Shown here piece after piece: positions 46,416 through 58,380 of a stretch of 64,000 nucleotides of DNA. The stretch is from Ottelia alismoides (lineage: Eukaryota; Streptophyta; Magnoliopsida; Alismatales; Hydrocharitaceae). Below the pieces are notes generated by a model. The model searched no databases. It saw only the letters and a program-made list of their open reading frames with translations, and had not been told where the DNA came from. The DNA lies in contig JAZKJV010004145.1 of the NCBI GenBank assembly GCA_037367405.1, forward strand, positions 677,620-741,619. Reading direction: 5' to 3'. The position numbers and the translations under genes were made by a program. Every line of letters begins with the position of its first letter. The stretch's first letter is position 1.

Positions 46416-49400
46416 TGATGAGCAACTCAAGCAACTAAGGTTAAGTGATATCAAAGGTCGTTGCGACCTCAACCACTCGAACAGGGCTCAACGAGAAAAT
46501 GTAGACTGCAAACAAAATCAATCCACAACAAAAATGAGGCAAGTGATCTTGCTAATTATTTAACATGGTTTAACCACCAGGTTCGAACACAAGGAGCACG
46601 GAATGAAACATACGAAGTAGTTAGGTAATCCAAGAAATACATGAATTTTTGGTGGTTTTTAATTTTTAAATTTTTTTATGATTTTCTATTGAGAAAATGG
46701 GTATGGAAAAGGCAAAAAGGGCACACTTAAGAAATTATTTAAAGGCTCAAAATGAATCAAAAATTTAAAACAAAAATATCTTTATGTTTTTAAAATATTC
46801 ATATGTTTTTGGGTATTTTATGGGGTTTTTCTGATTTTTATGTTATTTTCTAAAAATGAAATAAGACCAAAATCAACAAGCAATGTACAACCTAGATATA
46901 AAGGCAAATTAAAATTATTTAAAATGCCTATAAAATCCTAACAACAATTTTATGTGAAAATATAAAGTAAAATCTACCTACATGAATTATAAACACATTT
47001 TTTGATTTCTGTAGATTTTTTAATGATATTTATAAGTTTTTTAGTCTTTTGCAATTTTTAGGTGTTTTATAAAAGATCAGTAAGCAAAAAGAAAGGGAAA
47101 TGAAAGTAAGGCAAAACAAACACAGGAATTTTTTCTAGAAATTTTTAAGGTATTTTTCAATTTTTTAATTGATTTTTCAAAATTTACAGAGGCACTTTTT
47201 AGGGTTTTAAAACTTTGGAAAATAGTAAATAAAATCAAAATGCATCACAAAAAATTAAAAAAAAATACTACACAGTATCATGAGCTACATGTAAAATTTT
47301 TAGAATTTTTGGAGTGGTTTTGATAATTATTTAATTAAAAACAACGCATACAGGTTATAGGGACCAAAATGCAATTTATCAAAGTTTAAGACTAATTATT
47401 AACACGCACAAAAAGTTTGGGGAGAAACTGCAAATTCATCAATTAATTCTACACAGGCATCAACTCAACATTCACAGGGGTATAAATGCAATTTCAATAA
47501 ACACATTCAAACCATAACATAGGGAAAGTTCGGAACAAAAGTGCAACTACACCACTATGCACGTGTCCGAGCAGGTGCCTCCAAACTGGGAGGATTAAAA
47601 TGCAAATCACAGAAACTACAAGGACTATATTGCAAAAAGGTTCAACTACAATATTTATTTTCTAGACTAAAGCATAAAGTAAAATAAATACATGGTAAAC
47701 AAAGAAATATACCCTCGGTGCACGTGAGTCACGCGTGGGAGGATAGGTGTCGGCCTTTGGTGTGGCGAGATCGTGCAGCTCTGGTCTCGTCAGATGTCAG
47801 ATATGACGGTCTCAGATGCTCGGGGACATGCTGCGTATGGGGTCGTTAGATCAGACATCTAACGGTCTGGCGTTCAGATGGACGAACGATTAGGATGGGA
47901 ACTGGATCTACGCTGCTCATCCAACGGAAACGGAAGGTGGTGGACGAACTGGGGGTGGCGATGTTGAAGCGGGAACCGGGGAGAATCCGCAAGACTGAGC
48001 AAACCTCCAACAGGTTGAGCACTTCCGGGGAGGTGCTCCGTGTCGAGCAGTGGGTTCTGATCATCCTACGGATGGTATAATGGATTGGATGGTGGAGTGA
48101 GCTCTGGAGAAGCTCTGTCGTGCAGCTGGAAGGTAGATGAGGCTTCTAAGGGTTCAAGGGTACCTGCAATGCAAAGCCAAGACTCGGGGCTATGCTCCGA
48201 TCCGGGTTATTGAAGCTGAAAAGCAAAGAAGGGGCGGGGGATGGGAGTTGGTCTCCAGCGAAGTTGGTAGAGGAGACCTCGAACCTAATTCCGGCTAGAT
48301 GGGCTAATATTAGGGTAATCGGTTTGCGGGAGGAGATGGGGGGTAAGCGTACGGGGTATCAGAGCGGTTAGGCGTGGATGACAGTGCTCCGACTAGTTGG
48401 CCGGAGCTGGCGGAGCGAAGGCGGCAACAAATGAAAGATTGGAATCGAAATGACAGTAAGGAAAGATAGGGAGCTCACCTAAAGATCTGGATCAACTCCA
48501 TCGCGTCAGGAAAAAGTGGGTGTCGGGGTTATGGCCTCGACCAAGCGGCGGAAGGCGAGGGAGGCTTCCCACGGTGGATTCCGCCACGAAGAGGCGTCGA
48601 CGTTACTTCACCAAATCGATCACCAAGAGGCCCCTCATACGGTTGTCACCATGTTGAAGATTTCTAGGGTATCGAGAGGGAGTGAGGTGCGAGTTGCCGA
48701 CCTGGGGAGGCAGATGAAAGATTTTATAGCAGTCCCAAGTGGCTGGAAAGATCGAGAAAGGTGTGTGAACCCAGAAGGATTCACGGTTTCTTAGGGATCC
48801 GCGAGGATCTTGGATCCATGGGGAAGACACGGGCAAAGTTTCGGGGCAAATGGGTGTGCGATCCAACTTAGGGAATTTTGAGAAGAAGGTCCAGCAGAGA
48901 GATAAGGTCGGGTCAAGCCTGGAAGAAGGCGTTGACCCGGGTCAATATTCCGCTGTGGACCAATTAGAAAATAGCTATTACAAAATACCTTACAAACTCA
49001 ATAAAAAATAATAAATGATTTTAAATTAAAAAGTGTATAAAATGAAAATTGTGTGTTATTTTTCAAGCTATTTACTATTTTTATTTATTTTTATGAAAAA
49101 TAAATTATTCTTTATACAATATATTGTATTATATATATGTATATTATACCTATGTGTCCTGTACAATTATTTTTAATTTGTTATTTTTACAAAAATACTC
49201 CAATTTTATATTTTACTTAATTACAAAATAATTTTGTAGTATAAAACAATTTTTGTTTTATTTTTATTTGGTATTTACAGATAGAAAATAAATAGGGAAG
49301 AAGATTTATATACATGTATTATGTACAAGTGAGAGAGAATTTTATTCTATTTTTATTTTTTTCTGATTTTTATTTTATTTTTAGAAATATATACAAGGAA

Positions 49401-49753
49401 GTAAAATCATATTTTTATTTTTATTTTTATTTTGGAAAAAATAATTTATGTACACGCCTGATATATATACAAGGTAGAGTGCCCCTATCTCTCTCTACTT
49501 ATTTTATTCGATGATCAGGCTAATGCTTGGCCATCTCTTATGGTTTGGGTCGCTCAGTATTTATCCTAAATACTTCCTTCTTTTTCTCTTTATTTTTTAT
49601 TCTTTTATTTGTGCACAAATACATGCTAATTATACACTATTAACACATGCATGCATATTGCTAAGTTATTGTATTTACAACTGTTTACATGATGCATTGC
49701 CAAGACAATTAGCTAAAATAAAAGAATAAAGAGTGATAAACATGGATTCATCA
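46416..49753 (-). mobile_element. Solo LTR X (gypsy type) nested in Y
   Basis: It begins TGATGAGCAACTC, ends GGATTCATCA and is flanked by perfect TTGGT repeats. It is 3,338 bp and has no internal region, so it is a solo LTR left by LTR-LTR recombination. The GC-rich centre is 47,700-48,960, and a minus-strand TATA-like box, CTATAAAAT, lies at 48,721-48,729. Frames inside the centre are compositional and are not called as genes. Confidence 0.85.
48721..48729 (-). promoter_or_regulatory. TATA-like box of LTR X
   Basis: CTATAAAAT on the minus strand, immediately upstream of the GC-rich block. Confidence 0.45.
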
Positions 49754-49758
49754 TTGGT
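49754..49758. repeat. Solo LTR X target site duplication, right
   Basis: TTGGT, identical to 46,411-46,415. LTR Y continues after it. Confidence 0.85.
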
Positions 49759-50923
49759 CCATGTGAACTAACCAGCAAAACGAAGCCTGAAAAAGATTTC
49801 TAAAAATAAAAAAATAATTATTAAATGATTTTTTAAACTTTAAGTTATAAATTAAAAAAATGTTTATAATTTTTCATAGTGTTTTATCATGATTTGTATT
49901 TATTTTTTAGAGGTATAAAATTGCAAGTTACTTTTTAGGGTTTATATATAGGTATATTTATCTATGTTTTTTGTATATTATTTTTTGTATTATTTATTTT
50001 ATTATTTCATTTTATTATTTTATAAAATTATAAATTATTTTTATATACCTAAATATATTTTTATTATATTTTTCTGATATGATATAGACACTTAATTAAA
50101 TAAGTCTATTTATCATATATGTATAGATATATTTATTTCATCTATAGTTTTATATTTTATTTTCTTTTAGTACTTTATTTATTATTTTATTCCTATTTTA
50201 ATATGTATATATACTATAAATAATATTTAAAAAATATAAAAATAAATAAATATAAAAATAATAAATGATAAATAAAATGATTATTTTAATCGGGTATATG
50301 ATACGATAGGGGTCCAAACCCTAACTTTCACACATTAACTCCAATAAATATGAAACCATCTTCATTAAATAGCTTATTAAAATTTATATACAATTGAAGG
50401 TGCTTTTGATAATTTTGAGTTTTTATTTGAGAGATATGAGTTTGTGAAGTAAGGATTTTGGAAAATTAATTAGACCATAACTTTTACACTATGTATTATT
50501 TTTCTATGAAAGTAAATTTTTAATTTTTCATATTTTGTTATCTGCAACTTTAATGTATAAAGTTTCTTTATTTGAGGTTTTAAAAGTGGAAAATAAAATA
50601 GGTCCCAAAAATGATTAAATAATGAATAAATGAAAGGGATTTATATTGTATCTCGGATACTTATCTCCCAATATTTTATTCCTTATTTACCTAGTCATCA
50701 AGATGCATATGTCTTGGGGTTTAGGATCATAAAATATCTTTGATATTTTATTCTTTTTCTTTTCTTTTTTTTATAATTTTAGCATTAAAAATAGTATTGT
50801 ATACAGTATTTACACAATAATGCATGAATGCTAAATTATGCAAATTAATGGTACTTACATGCATTTACTAGGGATTTTAAGGCCAAAATGGCATAATAAA
50901 GATGATGAAATGGAGATTCATCA

Positions 50924-50928
50924 CCTGC
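50924..50928. repeat. Solo LTR Y target site duplication, right
   Basis: CCTGC, identical to 43,887-43,891. Confidence 0.75.
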
Positions 50929-51889
50929 AGACGTGTTATTTGGTTTTTTGCATGTACGCCCTCCGAACTTCTACATATTACCTACATGCCTCTTTATTTC
51001 TCGAAAATTGCCTAAGAAGTCCCTGTTAATAGTATATTAAATATTACTATTACATACATAATATAGAAAATTCAAAATATAATAATATAATAGAAATACG
51101 TATAAATATTTAGTACTATACACTATACAATAATAAATTACTTTTCATAAATAAAACCTATTTCTATTTTTAATATTTTAATAAAATACTAAAAAAATAC
51201 AAACTTTAAAATAACATATAAAATAATTTAAAAACCTTAAAAATCTAAAAAAATTACTTATATTATATTTTACTTTATATTACAAAGAAATTTAAAAACA
51301 AAATAAAAATTTAATATTAAAATCAATAAGAAAATTAAAAATACATCAAAACTTCAAAATTCACAGCTAATTTATTAAAAATCACAAAACTACATACAAT
51401 GCCTCGTTAAAAATATATTTTTACCTACTTTCTAGTAAAAATAAAATAAAAATATTTTTTCCTTTATCTATTTTCAAAATTTAAAATAATACCTATTTTC
51501 AATAAAAAAACTTCTTTTTCTCTTAAAAAGTAATTTAAACCCCATAAAAATAGTAAAATCTCTAGAATTCACAAAAAACAAGAAATAAAAGTAAAAACAT
51601 AAAATGTTAATAAATAAAAAATAAATAAATATTAAATTACCTATATTTTCTACTTATAGGTATATAAAATAAAAAAATAATATAAAATTCATAAACCAAC
51701 TAAAAATTCAGAAAAATTCCCTAAAAATAAATAAAATTCAGAAAACTCTTTTACCTTAGTCCCTTTATTATTTTACCTTAGTTTCAACAATTTGCCTCCA
51801 TGAGTTCAACACTCCCGTACTTATTTCACTATACCTCTTTGTTTAGGAGTATAAATGAATACAAAAAATAAATTTTCTATTAAAATTTT
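50929..51889. other. AT-rich stretch without recognisable gene
   Basis: About 1 kb of very AT-rich DNA. Toward the right, ttaccttagtccctttatt and similar phrases resemble LTR sequence in plus orientation, so this may be the decayed outer part of the LTR that forms the left arm of the inverted repeat. No gene is visible. Confidence 0.4.
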
Positions 51890-53987
51890 TGAGCGACACT
51901 ATTCTTCTTTTAGAGTAGTAGGTTGGGTGGTTTTTCAAGGAGTAGCAGTTGCTTGAGTTTGGTTTTTATAATGTTTCAGTTGGTCTATTTTAACTTAAAA
52001 TTACAAATCGTAGTTCGTCGAAGCTCTAAGCTCCGACCTCTATTCTAATTATCTTTGACCATTAACCGACTGTTTGACAACCCTCATACTTTCACCCCTC
52101 CATCCTTTGTTGGCTCTATTTGTCCTTCGATCTTACACATATCAAGGAAATCAGAGATCCTTCTTCACCCATCACTGGAGCCCAGCTGCCCCTGCATTAC
52201 AGACCGTATTTTTTCTTACCTTTGGGTCGAGGAGCTTTGCCCTCAATCCCTAATGCTTCTGGTGTAGGCTAGCACATGAATGGACTCCATCTACGGGTCA
52301 AATTATCTCTAGTTGCAGCTCCAGGAGCCCAGTTCTTCTATGACCTCCCAAACCTCCACTGATGAGGGTTGGACCCTTTTGAGCCATCCACCTGATGCGT
52401 AACACTTCCATGATCATGTCAAGCTTATTAACAGCAGAGGAACCCATCATAGAGCACGAATGAAGTGCCACATGTTTAAGTAAGACCATCTGGGACATTC
52501 GCCAGCTAGCAGGAAGGGGCATATTGCATATCTTCCTTTATGGTTTTCGAATCTATTATTTAGTATATAATCTTTCATTTTCCATTATAAAAAAATTGTA
52601 ATATTTGCACTAAGGACCTTGAGTTTCTTGTTATTTGCACTTTAGTTCATTCCACGTCACCTCGCATGCCTACGTACGTTAGGGGCGGGAATTTTGCGTG
52701 GACCCAATCTAGTATTGTGATATTATTTAGTCCAGGAATTTTGAGTATAAGTCGAAATATTTTTTGTAAATTTGCATGCTTGTTCCTTTTTTTATTTATT
52801 TGCATTTATAACAATACTAAGCATGTATTATATTTTTATGTGTGAAACATTCATGTATGCCCTTGGAATGTGCAAAGGGTTGTTAAATGCTTTGAAACTT
52901 CTCAAATATTGCAACTTGGTTCCTATATTGCATATTTAATTTTGTACATGTATTTCATTTATTAAAAATATCATTTTCTATCTAAAAGTCCTGAAAAATT
53001 ATCTTAAGTGCTTGGAACCTTATTGTATGACATATATATTTTGCAAGGCAATTAAAATTATATTCATATTTATAAAAAAACAAAAACATTGCATTTTCTT
53101 CTATTTAGTATTTAAAATTCTATAAAAATCACAAAATGTTTTGAAAAATTCCCAAAATAATCATGTGTATTTATTTAACTATATTTTTTCTGACAAAATA
53201 TTATAAAATTATTAGAAAGCTAATGAAAATTACAAATACATAAAAACATATAAAAACTCCAAAAGTCACAGAAAAATCACAAATTTATGTTTCAGGTTCT
53301 GAATTTTCTTTGTATTCTCTAGTATATAGGAAAATTTAATTAGGCCCGCTATGATTTGATTGATACTTATTAAGCTCATTTCAACTTCTGTTTTTCTATT
53401 TTCTTTACTTTGTGTATTTTTCCTATTTAAAATTTTATAAAAAATTTTCAAAAATTATCAAGAAATGACAAAAATAGAGAAAATTTTATAGAACCAAAAT
53501 ATGTTTTATTTCTGAATTTTTGGATTTATTTGATATAATCTAAAAGTCCAAAATATGTCTTTTTATTCCTTTTCTATATAGCATACTTTATATATATATA
53601 TAATCATATATTTTAGTTTTAAAATAAAATTAAAATTTTGCAAAGGTAAAAACATAAAAATATATAGATTAAATCCCACAAAAACATTTCAAATTTGAAA
53701 ATACAAAAATCCTTAAGTTGTCAATTCATTTTCCAGCTCTACCTTGTCTTATTCCTTATGGTCTGACCCCTACTACTTGTCACTAAATACATTTTTATAG
53801 TAAATAATATGTTTTAGATCACTTCAATATATTGTGTGATCATTATTATCGGTTAATTGGTGATTGATTCGAATTGTTTAAGTACTAAGAGTCGAGAGAG
53901 GCGTCGATACATCGATTGCTGGATATGACTTATTGGTTACCGCATGCCCTCAAAGACTGACTATTAGGTACCTCCATGATCCCGATT
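51890..53987 (+). repeat. Left arm of a large inverted repeat (plus-oriented gypsy LTR)
   Basis: The reverse complement of this arm matches 54,010-56,620 block by block: atcccgatt (53,979) with aatcgggat (54,010); gcatgccctc with gagggcatgt; cattttccagctctacc with ggtagagcaggaaaatg; taaagtat-ctatat in both; aaatttgcatgcttgttcc (52,768) with ggaacaagcatgcaaattt (55,590); ggtcgaggagcttt (52,225) with aagctcctcgacc (56,325). The arm is a gypsy-type LTR in the opposite orientation to the others. No gene is present; the frame at 52,055-52,267 is LTR sequence. Confidence 0.85.
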
Positions 53988-54009
53988 AATGAAATGTCAC
54001 TATTTGATG
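53988..54009. other. Spacer at the centre of the inverted repeat
   Basis: Twenty-two bases separate the paired arms, so the structure is nearly a continuous palindrome. TGATGA at 54,005-54,010 may be the first bases of the right-hand LTR, since other LTRs here start TGATGAG or TGACGAG. Confidence 0.7.
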
Positions 54010-54384
54010 AATCGGGATCAAGGATATACCAAACGTTTGTTCTTGGAGGGCATGTGGTGTCCGACAACTCATATCTGATAATTAGTATATCGGTGCCTAT
54101 CTCTGCTCTCAGTACTGAAATAATCTGAATAAATCAACATTAACCTACAATAATGATAAAGCAATATAATAAAGTGAGCTAAAATTTATTATACCTAACA
54201 AAAATGTGTATAGTGATAAGTAAAAGGGCTCAAACCACAAAGAAGTACATGAGGTAGAGCAGGAAAATGAATAGAAAACTTAAAGTTTTTTATAATTTTT
54301 TAATTTTTTTTGTGGTTTTTTAATCAATATATTTTTTTATGTTTTCTATTTTGTAAATTTTTAGTTTCATTTTTTAAAATATGC

Positions 54385-54386
54385 TA

Positions 54387-54438
<52 letters not shown>
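54385..54438. repeat. (TA)n-(GA)n microsatellite
   Basis: A TA run at 54,385-54,400 is followed by GA repeats to 54,438. The TA run continues on the far side of the hairpin element at 54,820-54,833. The left arm of the palindrome has an uninterrupted TA run at the matching place. Confidence 0.9.
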
Positions 54439-54813
54439 TTTAATGGGGTTGCCTCTTGAGGGAGCTAGCTTGGCTCCCCCACACAATTTCACTCACTTTT
54501 TATTTTTTTTTTATTTTTTTCCGTGAATATTCATCACTACATTCATATATTATGCTATTCAAATTTTGTGCGAAACAAAGACTCCTACGGCCTCCATCCA
54601 GACAGTCATTTTTTAACGGTAATAGAATTGCTAAAAGCGACCCTTCTAGATGGAGGTCGTAGGAGTTTCTGTTTCTCATGAAATTTGAATGACATTATAT
54701 AGGGATATATTGATGAAAATCTACGGACAAGATTTTCAAAAAAATTTAAAAAATGGGTGAAATAACGCTGGAGAGCCAAGTTAGCTACCCCGAAGGGGGC
54801 AGTCCCATTTTAT
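54439..54813. mobile_element. Hairpin MITE
   Basis: This 375-bp element folds back along its whole length. The ends are TTTAATGGGGTTGCC and, as reverse complement, TAAAATGGGACTGCC. Inner pairs include AGCTAGCTTGGCTC with TAGCTAACTTGGCTC, and actcctacgg-cctccatc (54,581) with gatggagg-cgtaggagt (54,649). The loop centre is near 54,624. It has no coding capacity. It lies within a TA repeat, so a TA target duplication is possible but cannot be proven. The superfamily is unknown to me. Confidence 0.85.
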
Positions 54814-56620
54814 TCATATATATATATATATATAAAGTATACTATATATAAAAGGAATAGAAAAGAGATGTTTTGGTATTTTTAGAATATAAAAATAAGC
54901 TAAAATATTTTAGAAAATAAATTATTTTTGGATTTTTAATTATTTTCTCTATTTTTTGTTTATCTTTTGAGAATTTTTATAGATTTTTAAATAGGAAAAT
55001 ATAAAAGTAAAGAAAATAGAAAATATAGAAACTTGAAAAGTTCTTAGTACATATCTATCAAATAAGATTAGGCCCAAATTCAATTGAACATATTTTTGTG
55101 ATTTTTTAGAGTTTTATAATCTTCTCCATTTCATAATTTTGAGAAGTTTCCCATAATATTTTGCAAAAATACTTGGTTAGAATATAAAATACAGCTAAAT
55201 AGAGACACATATAATTGTTTTTAGATTTTTTCACAACATCTTGTTATTTTTATGGAATTTTAAATTCTAAATAAGAGAAAAAGGATTTTTTTTCATGTTT
55301 ATAAATAGGAAAAAAAATTTAATTCCTTACAAATAATATATGTAATACAATAAGGTACCAATCACTTAAGATATTTTTTCTACAACTTTTAGATGCAAAT
55401 GACATTTTTAAAGTGAAATACAAGTAAAAAAATAAAAATCTATAATATAAATACCTTTTACAATTTTTAGGAAGTTTCATAGCATTTAATAATATTTTAG
55501 AAATGTCTAGGGGCATCCATGAAATTTTCACACATAAAAATACAATACATGCCTATCAGGGGTATAAAAGCAAATGAGCTGAACAATAGGAACAAGCATG
55601 CAAATTTATTAAAAACATTTCAAAATATATTCAAAATTCTAGAAACAAAATAATAACTCAACCTGAGGAGGGAACATGTAATATTCCTACCCCCTTACGC
55701 GCACAAGCACGTGAGGTGACATGGAATGGACTAAAGTGCAAATAACAAAAAAACTCAAGGTCTTTAGTACAAATATTACAACTAATTTACATTGGAAAAT
55801 GAAAGTTCATGTAGTAAATAATTGAAATAAAGAGCAGAGGGGAAGATTGCATATCCCTTCTCGCACGCTGGCGGACGACCCAGATAGTCTCACTTAAACA
55901 AGCAGTGCTTCCTCCGCGCCTGTTGACAATTTGACGATGGAGGGAAGAGATTAAATCCCACCATCAGATCTGATGGTTCTATGGCATCTGATCATACGAA
56001 TGTTGTGCACCTGGAGCGAGGGGCTGGATCCATTAGTGATGATCTCCCCTAGAAGAATAAGGTAGAACAATTGAGAGTTGAACATCAATTGAGCCTCCTG
56101 CTCGCTCCAAATGGGTTCCTTTGCTATTGACAAGCTCGACACAGCCCTGGAAGTGTTTTGTAGCTGGTGAATGTTCAAAAATGACCAGATCTCATCGATG
56201 GAGATCTAGGAGGTTTAAGAAGAACCGGGCACCAAGAGCTATAAGTCGATATGATTCAACCTATTAAATGGAGTTCTTTCGAGTGCTATCCTACACCAGA
56301 AGCTTCAGGGCTCGAAGGAAAAGCTCCTCGACCTAAAGGTGAGCAAAAATATGGTCTGTAATGGTGGGACGATTATGCTCCGGCGATGGGTGAAGAAGGA
56401 GCTCTGATTTCCCTGATCTATGAAAGATTAGGGATGGATAATGGAAAGCGTGAAGGTATGAGAGTGGTCAAATAGTTGGTTAACGATCAAAGATAGTCAG
56501 AATATAGGCCAGAGCCTATTCCTCCAACGAACTATGATTTATAATTTCAAGATAAAATAGGCCAAATCAAATAAAATAGAATGCAAACTTAAGCTACTAA
56601 TACTCTTAATAATAGAAAAA

Positions 56621-58185
56621 GCAAAGAAATAAGAATCTCACCTTCTAGGAGAAAAAGTGGGGTGTCCCTCCACCCTTCCTTCGCATCGCCAATCATGAGA
56701 CTCTACTTCCTATTGTGAAGGGAAAGCTCTAGCAGTTATTTTTAGGGTGAAAAAGTGGATTGGAAGGATTGATTTTGAAAAATGGATGGAGGAGATATTA
56801 TATACAAGGTTCAATGAAAGGCCATCTTCACCTAGGGTTTTTGGTCAAATTAAGGGTTGACTGGCATCGGTCCTTGATGCACATGTGAGATTAGAGGTAG
56901 GTGAAGAAATCACAAGCAGGAATCTGAGGTAGAAGAGATCTTCATCAAGATAAAAAATATTGTGAAAATAAGGTAAAAGTAATGGACAAATCAGTCCATA
57001 GAGGGAGCGAGACAGCTGACCTGGGTCAATGGTCGATGTCTCCTTATTAGTCCACGTCAACTACAAAGAGACAAACCGAAAATAAAAATGGAAAGAAAAT
57101 GAAAATAAAATAGAAGATAAATATTAAATAAAACTTAAAACATGAAAGTTGTTTCTTATTTTATGTACTATTTTAGGTTATTTTTATTTTTTATATCATC
57201 TTATACTTAAAGGTTAATTTTACAAGTGTAGTTATAGGTATTTATACCTATATGTTATTATTTTATTTGTATTTCAAATAATATAATATGTCTACATATT
57301 TTATATATTTATAAAATATATATATACACATATTTTCATTACATTTTCTGATTTTATTTCTATATTTAAATAATTATGGATATAAACATTGTAGTATAGT
57401 GTACCTATGCATTTTAATGCATGGTTTATTTTAATGTGTTCTTAATGTCTTTTTTTATGTTTGTATTATGAATATTTTTTATACGATATTTACAAGTATT
57501 TAAAAAATAAAAAGAGTAAAAATATAAAGAATACATAAAATGTGTAAATTTTATAGGTATTTAATACAATGGGACAAGAAAAGACATCTTTTATATCTTA
57601 ACTCCATTTTTAATGAAATTACCTATATTAAATATATAATTTAATTTTAAGAACAATAGAGGTGAGTTTGATGAACTTTTATTTCATATAGAGGAGACGT
57701 TGATCATTGAAGTTCTATTTAAAGCATTTTCATCTGTGTTCCCCATTCATCTTCTTCACTATTTTTATATGTAATTATTTTGTATTTTTCTATTTATTTT
57801 GTTTACATGTTTTATGTAGAAAATATCTTTATTTGACGTGTGTAAGAGTGTGTATAAATTAGTGAATGTTTGACTATGAATGTAGTGTATTGGGAACATA
57901 GGGTTTCTAAGTGTTTGTAATATTTTGTTTGTATTTATCTGCCCTTATCTTCCCCTACATTATTCTTTGTCAACCAAGTCTCGAGGTTTATGATCAGTTA
58001 GTATTTACAATACTATCTTTATTTTCTTTCTTTATTCATTTATTTTGTGTTCAAAAACATGTATTTATGTACTATTTAATGTAAACAAAATGCTAATTTA
58101 TACAAGTTAGATATATTTACATGTATTTATCTAAGTATTTAAAGACAAAATAAAGGAATAAAGGTGAATGGATGAGTATTGATCA
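56621..58185 (-). mobile_element. Outer part of gypsy LTR W
   Basis: This continues the LTR of the right arm: the rest of the GC-rich block to about 57,060, then AT-rich DNA with a ttatatcttaactccatttttaatgaaatt block like that in the other LTRs. It ends GAGTATTGATCA, a plausible LTR start on the minus strand. A TATA-like TATATAA (minus) is at 56,798-56,804. The left arm has no clear counterpart to this part. No gene is seen. Confidence 0.6.
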
Positions 58186-58380
58186 AAGGAACCTAACAGC
58201 AATTTAGAGAAGCGAGTGGGACATCAGCTATATTTTCCCAATCCCCCTCATGCTTGAGGTACGTGCGTGGAGGCTCAAGCTAATGTGCGGCTCGATTACA
58301 GGAGACTCGGGACATGTGGGCGACCCGATTAGCCTCGAGAGTCGCTCGGTCCCACTAATCCTAGATCATTGTGTACGAGA
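58186..58380 (-). other. Possible polypurine tract and hairpin next to LTR W
   Basis: A pyrimidine tract, tcccaatccccctcatgcttgaggt, begins near 58,240 and runs into an imperfect hairpin with arms CTTGAG and CTCAAG. G1 has the same combination of tract and hairpin at 3,871-3,903. This may be the start of the internal region belonging to LTR W. Nothing coding is visible. Confidence 0.3.

Larger units (their letters stand above)
43892..50923 (-). mobile_element. Solo LTR Y (gypsy type), interrupted by solo LTR X
   Basis: It begins TGGTAATCAATA and ends GAGATTCATCA, with CCTGC on both sides. Without the nested X it is about 3.7 kb. No PBS, polypurine tract or internal region is attached. The layout matches the other gypsy LTRs: AT-rich left part, GC-rich centre (45,200-46,400), AT-rich right part with tttcacacattaactcc, a block shared with G1 and L2. 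Minus-strand frames in 45,463-45,926 fall in the GC-rich centre and show no known domain. The first ~540 bp recur at 12,016 and 22,762. Confidence 0.8.
54010..56620 (-). repeat. Right arm of the large inverted repeat (minus-oriented gypsy LTR W)
   Basis: This arm pairs with 51,890-53,987 and is longer because a hairpin element occupies 54,439-54,813. Pairing is readable to about 56,600, where aaattataaatcatagtt (as reverse complement) meets aaattacaaatcgtagtt at 52,000. The same LTR appears to continue beyond the pairing limit to about 58,185. The GC-rich centre starts near 55,680. No gene is visible. Confidence 0.85.

Noticed and set aside
47846..48866. Frames on both strands in a GC-rich block as a gene or CpG-island promoter
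   Set aside because: The block is the core of solo LTR X, and the same GC-rich core recurs in every gypsy LTR of the window.
53330..53360. taggcccgctatgattt resembling aggcccaaattcaattg at 55,070 as evidence of a direct repeat
   Set aside because: The surrounding DNA pairs as an inverted repeat. The direct match is short and does not extend.
58186..58190. AAGGA after LTR W as a target duplication with AAGGA at 54,020
   Set aside because: AAGGA at 54,020 lies inside the LTR and is not followed by a TG terminus. No matching pair flanks the proposed ends.
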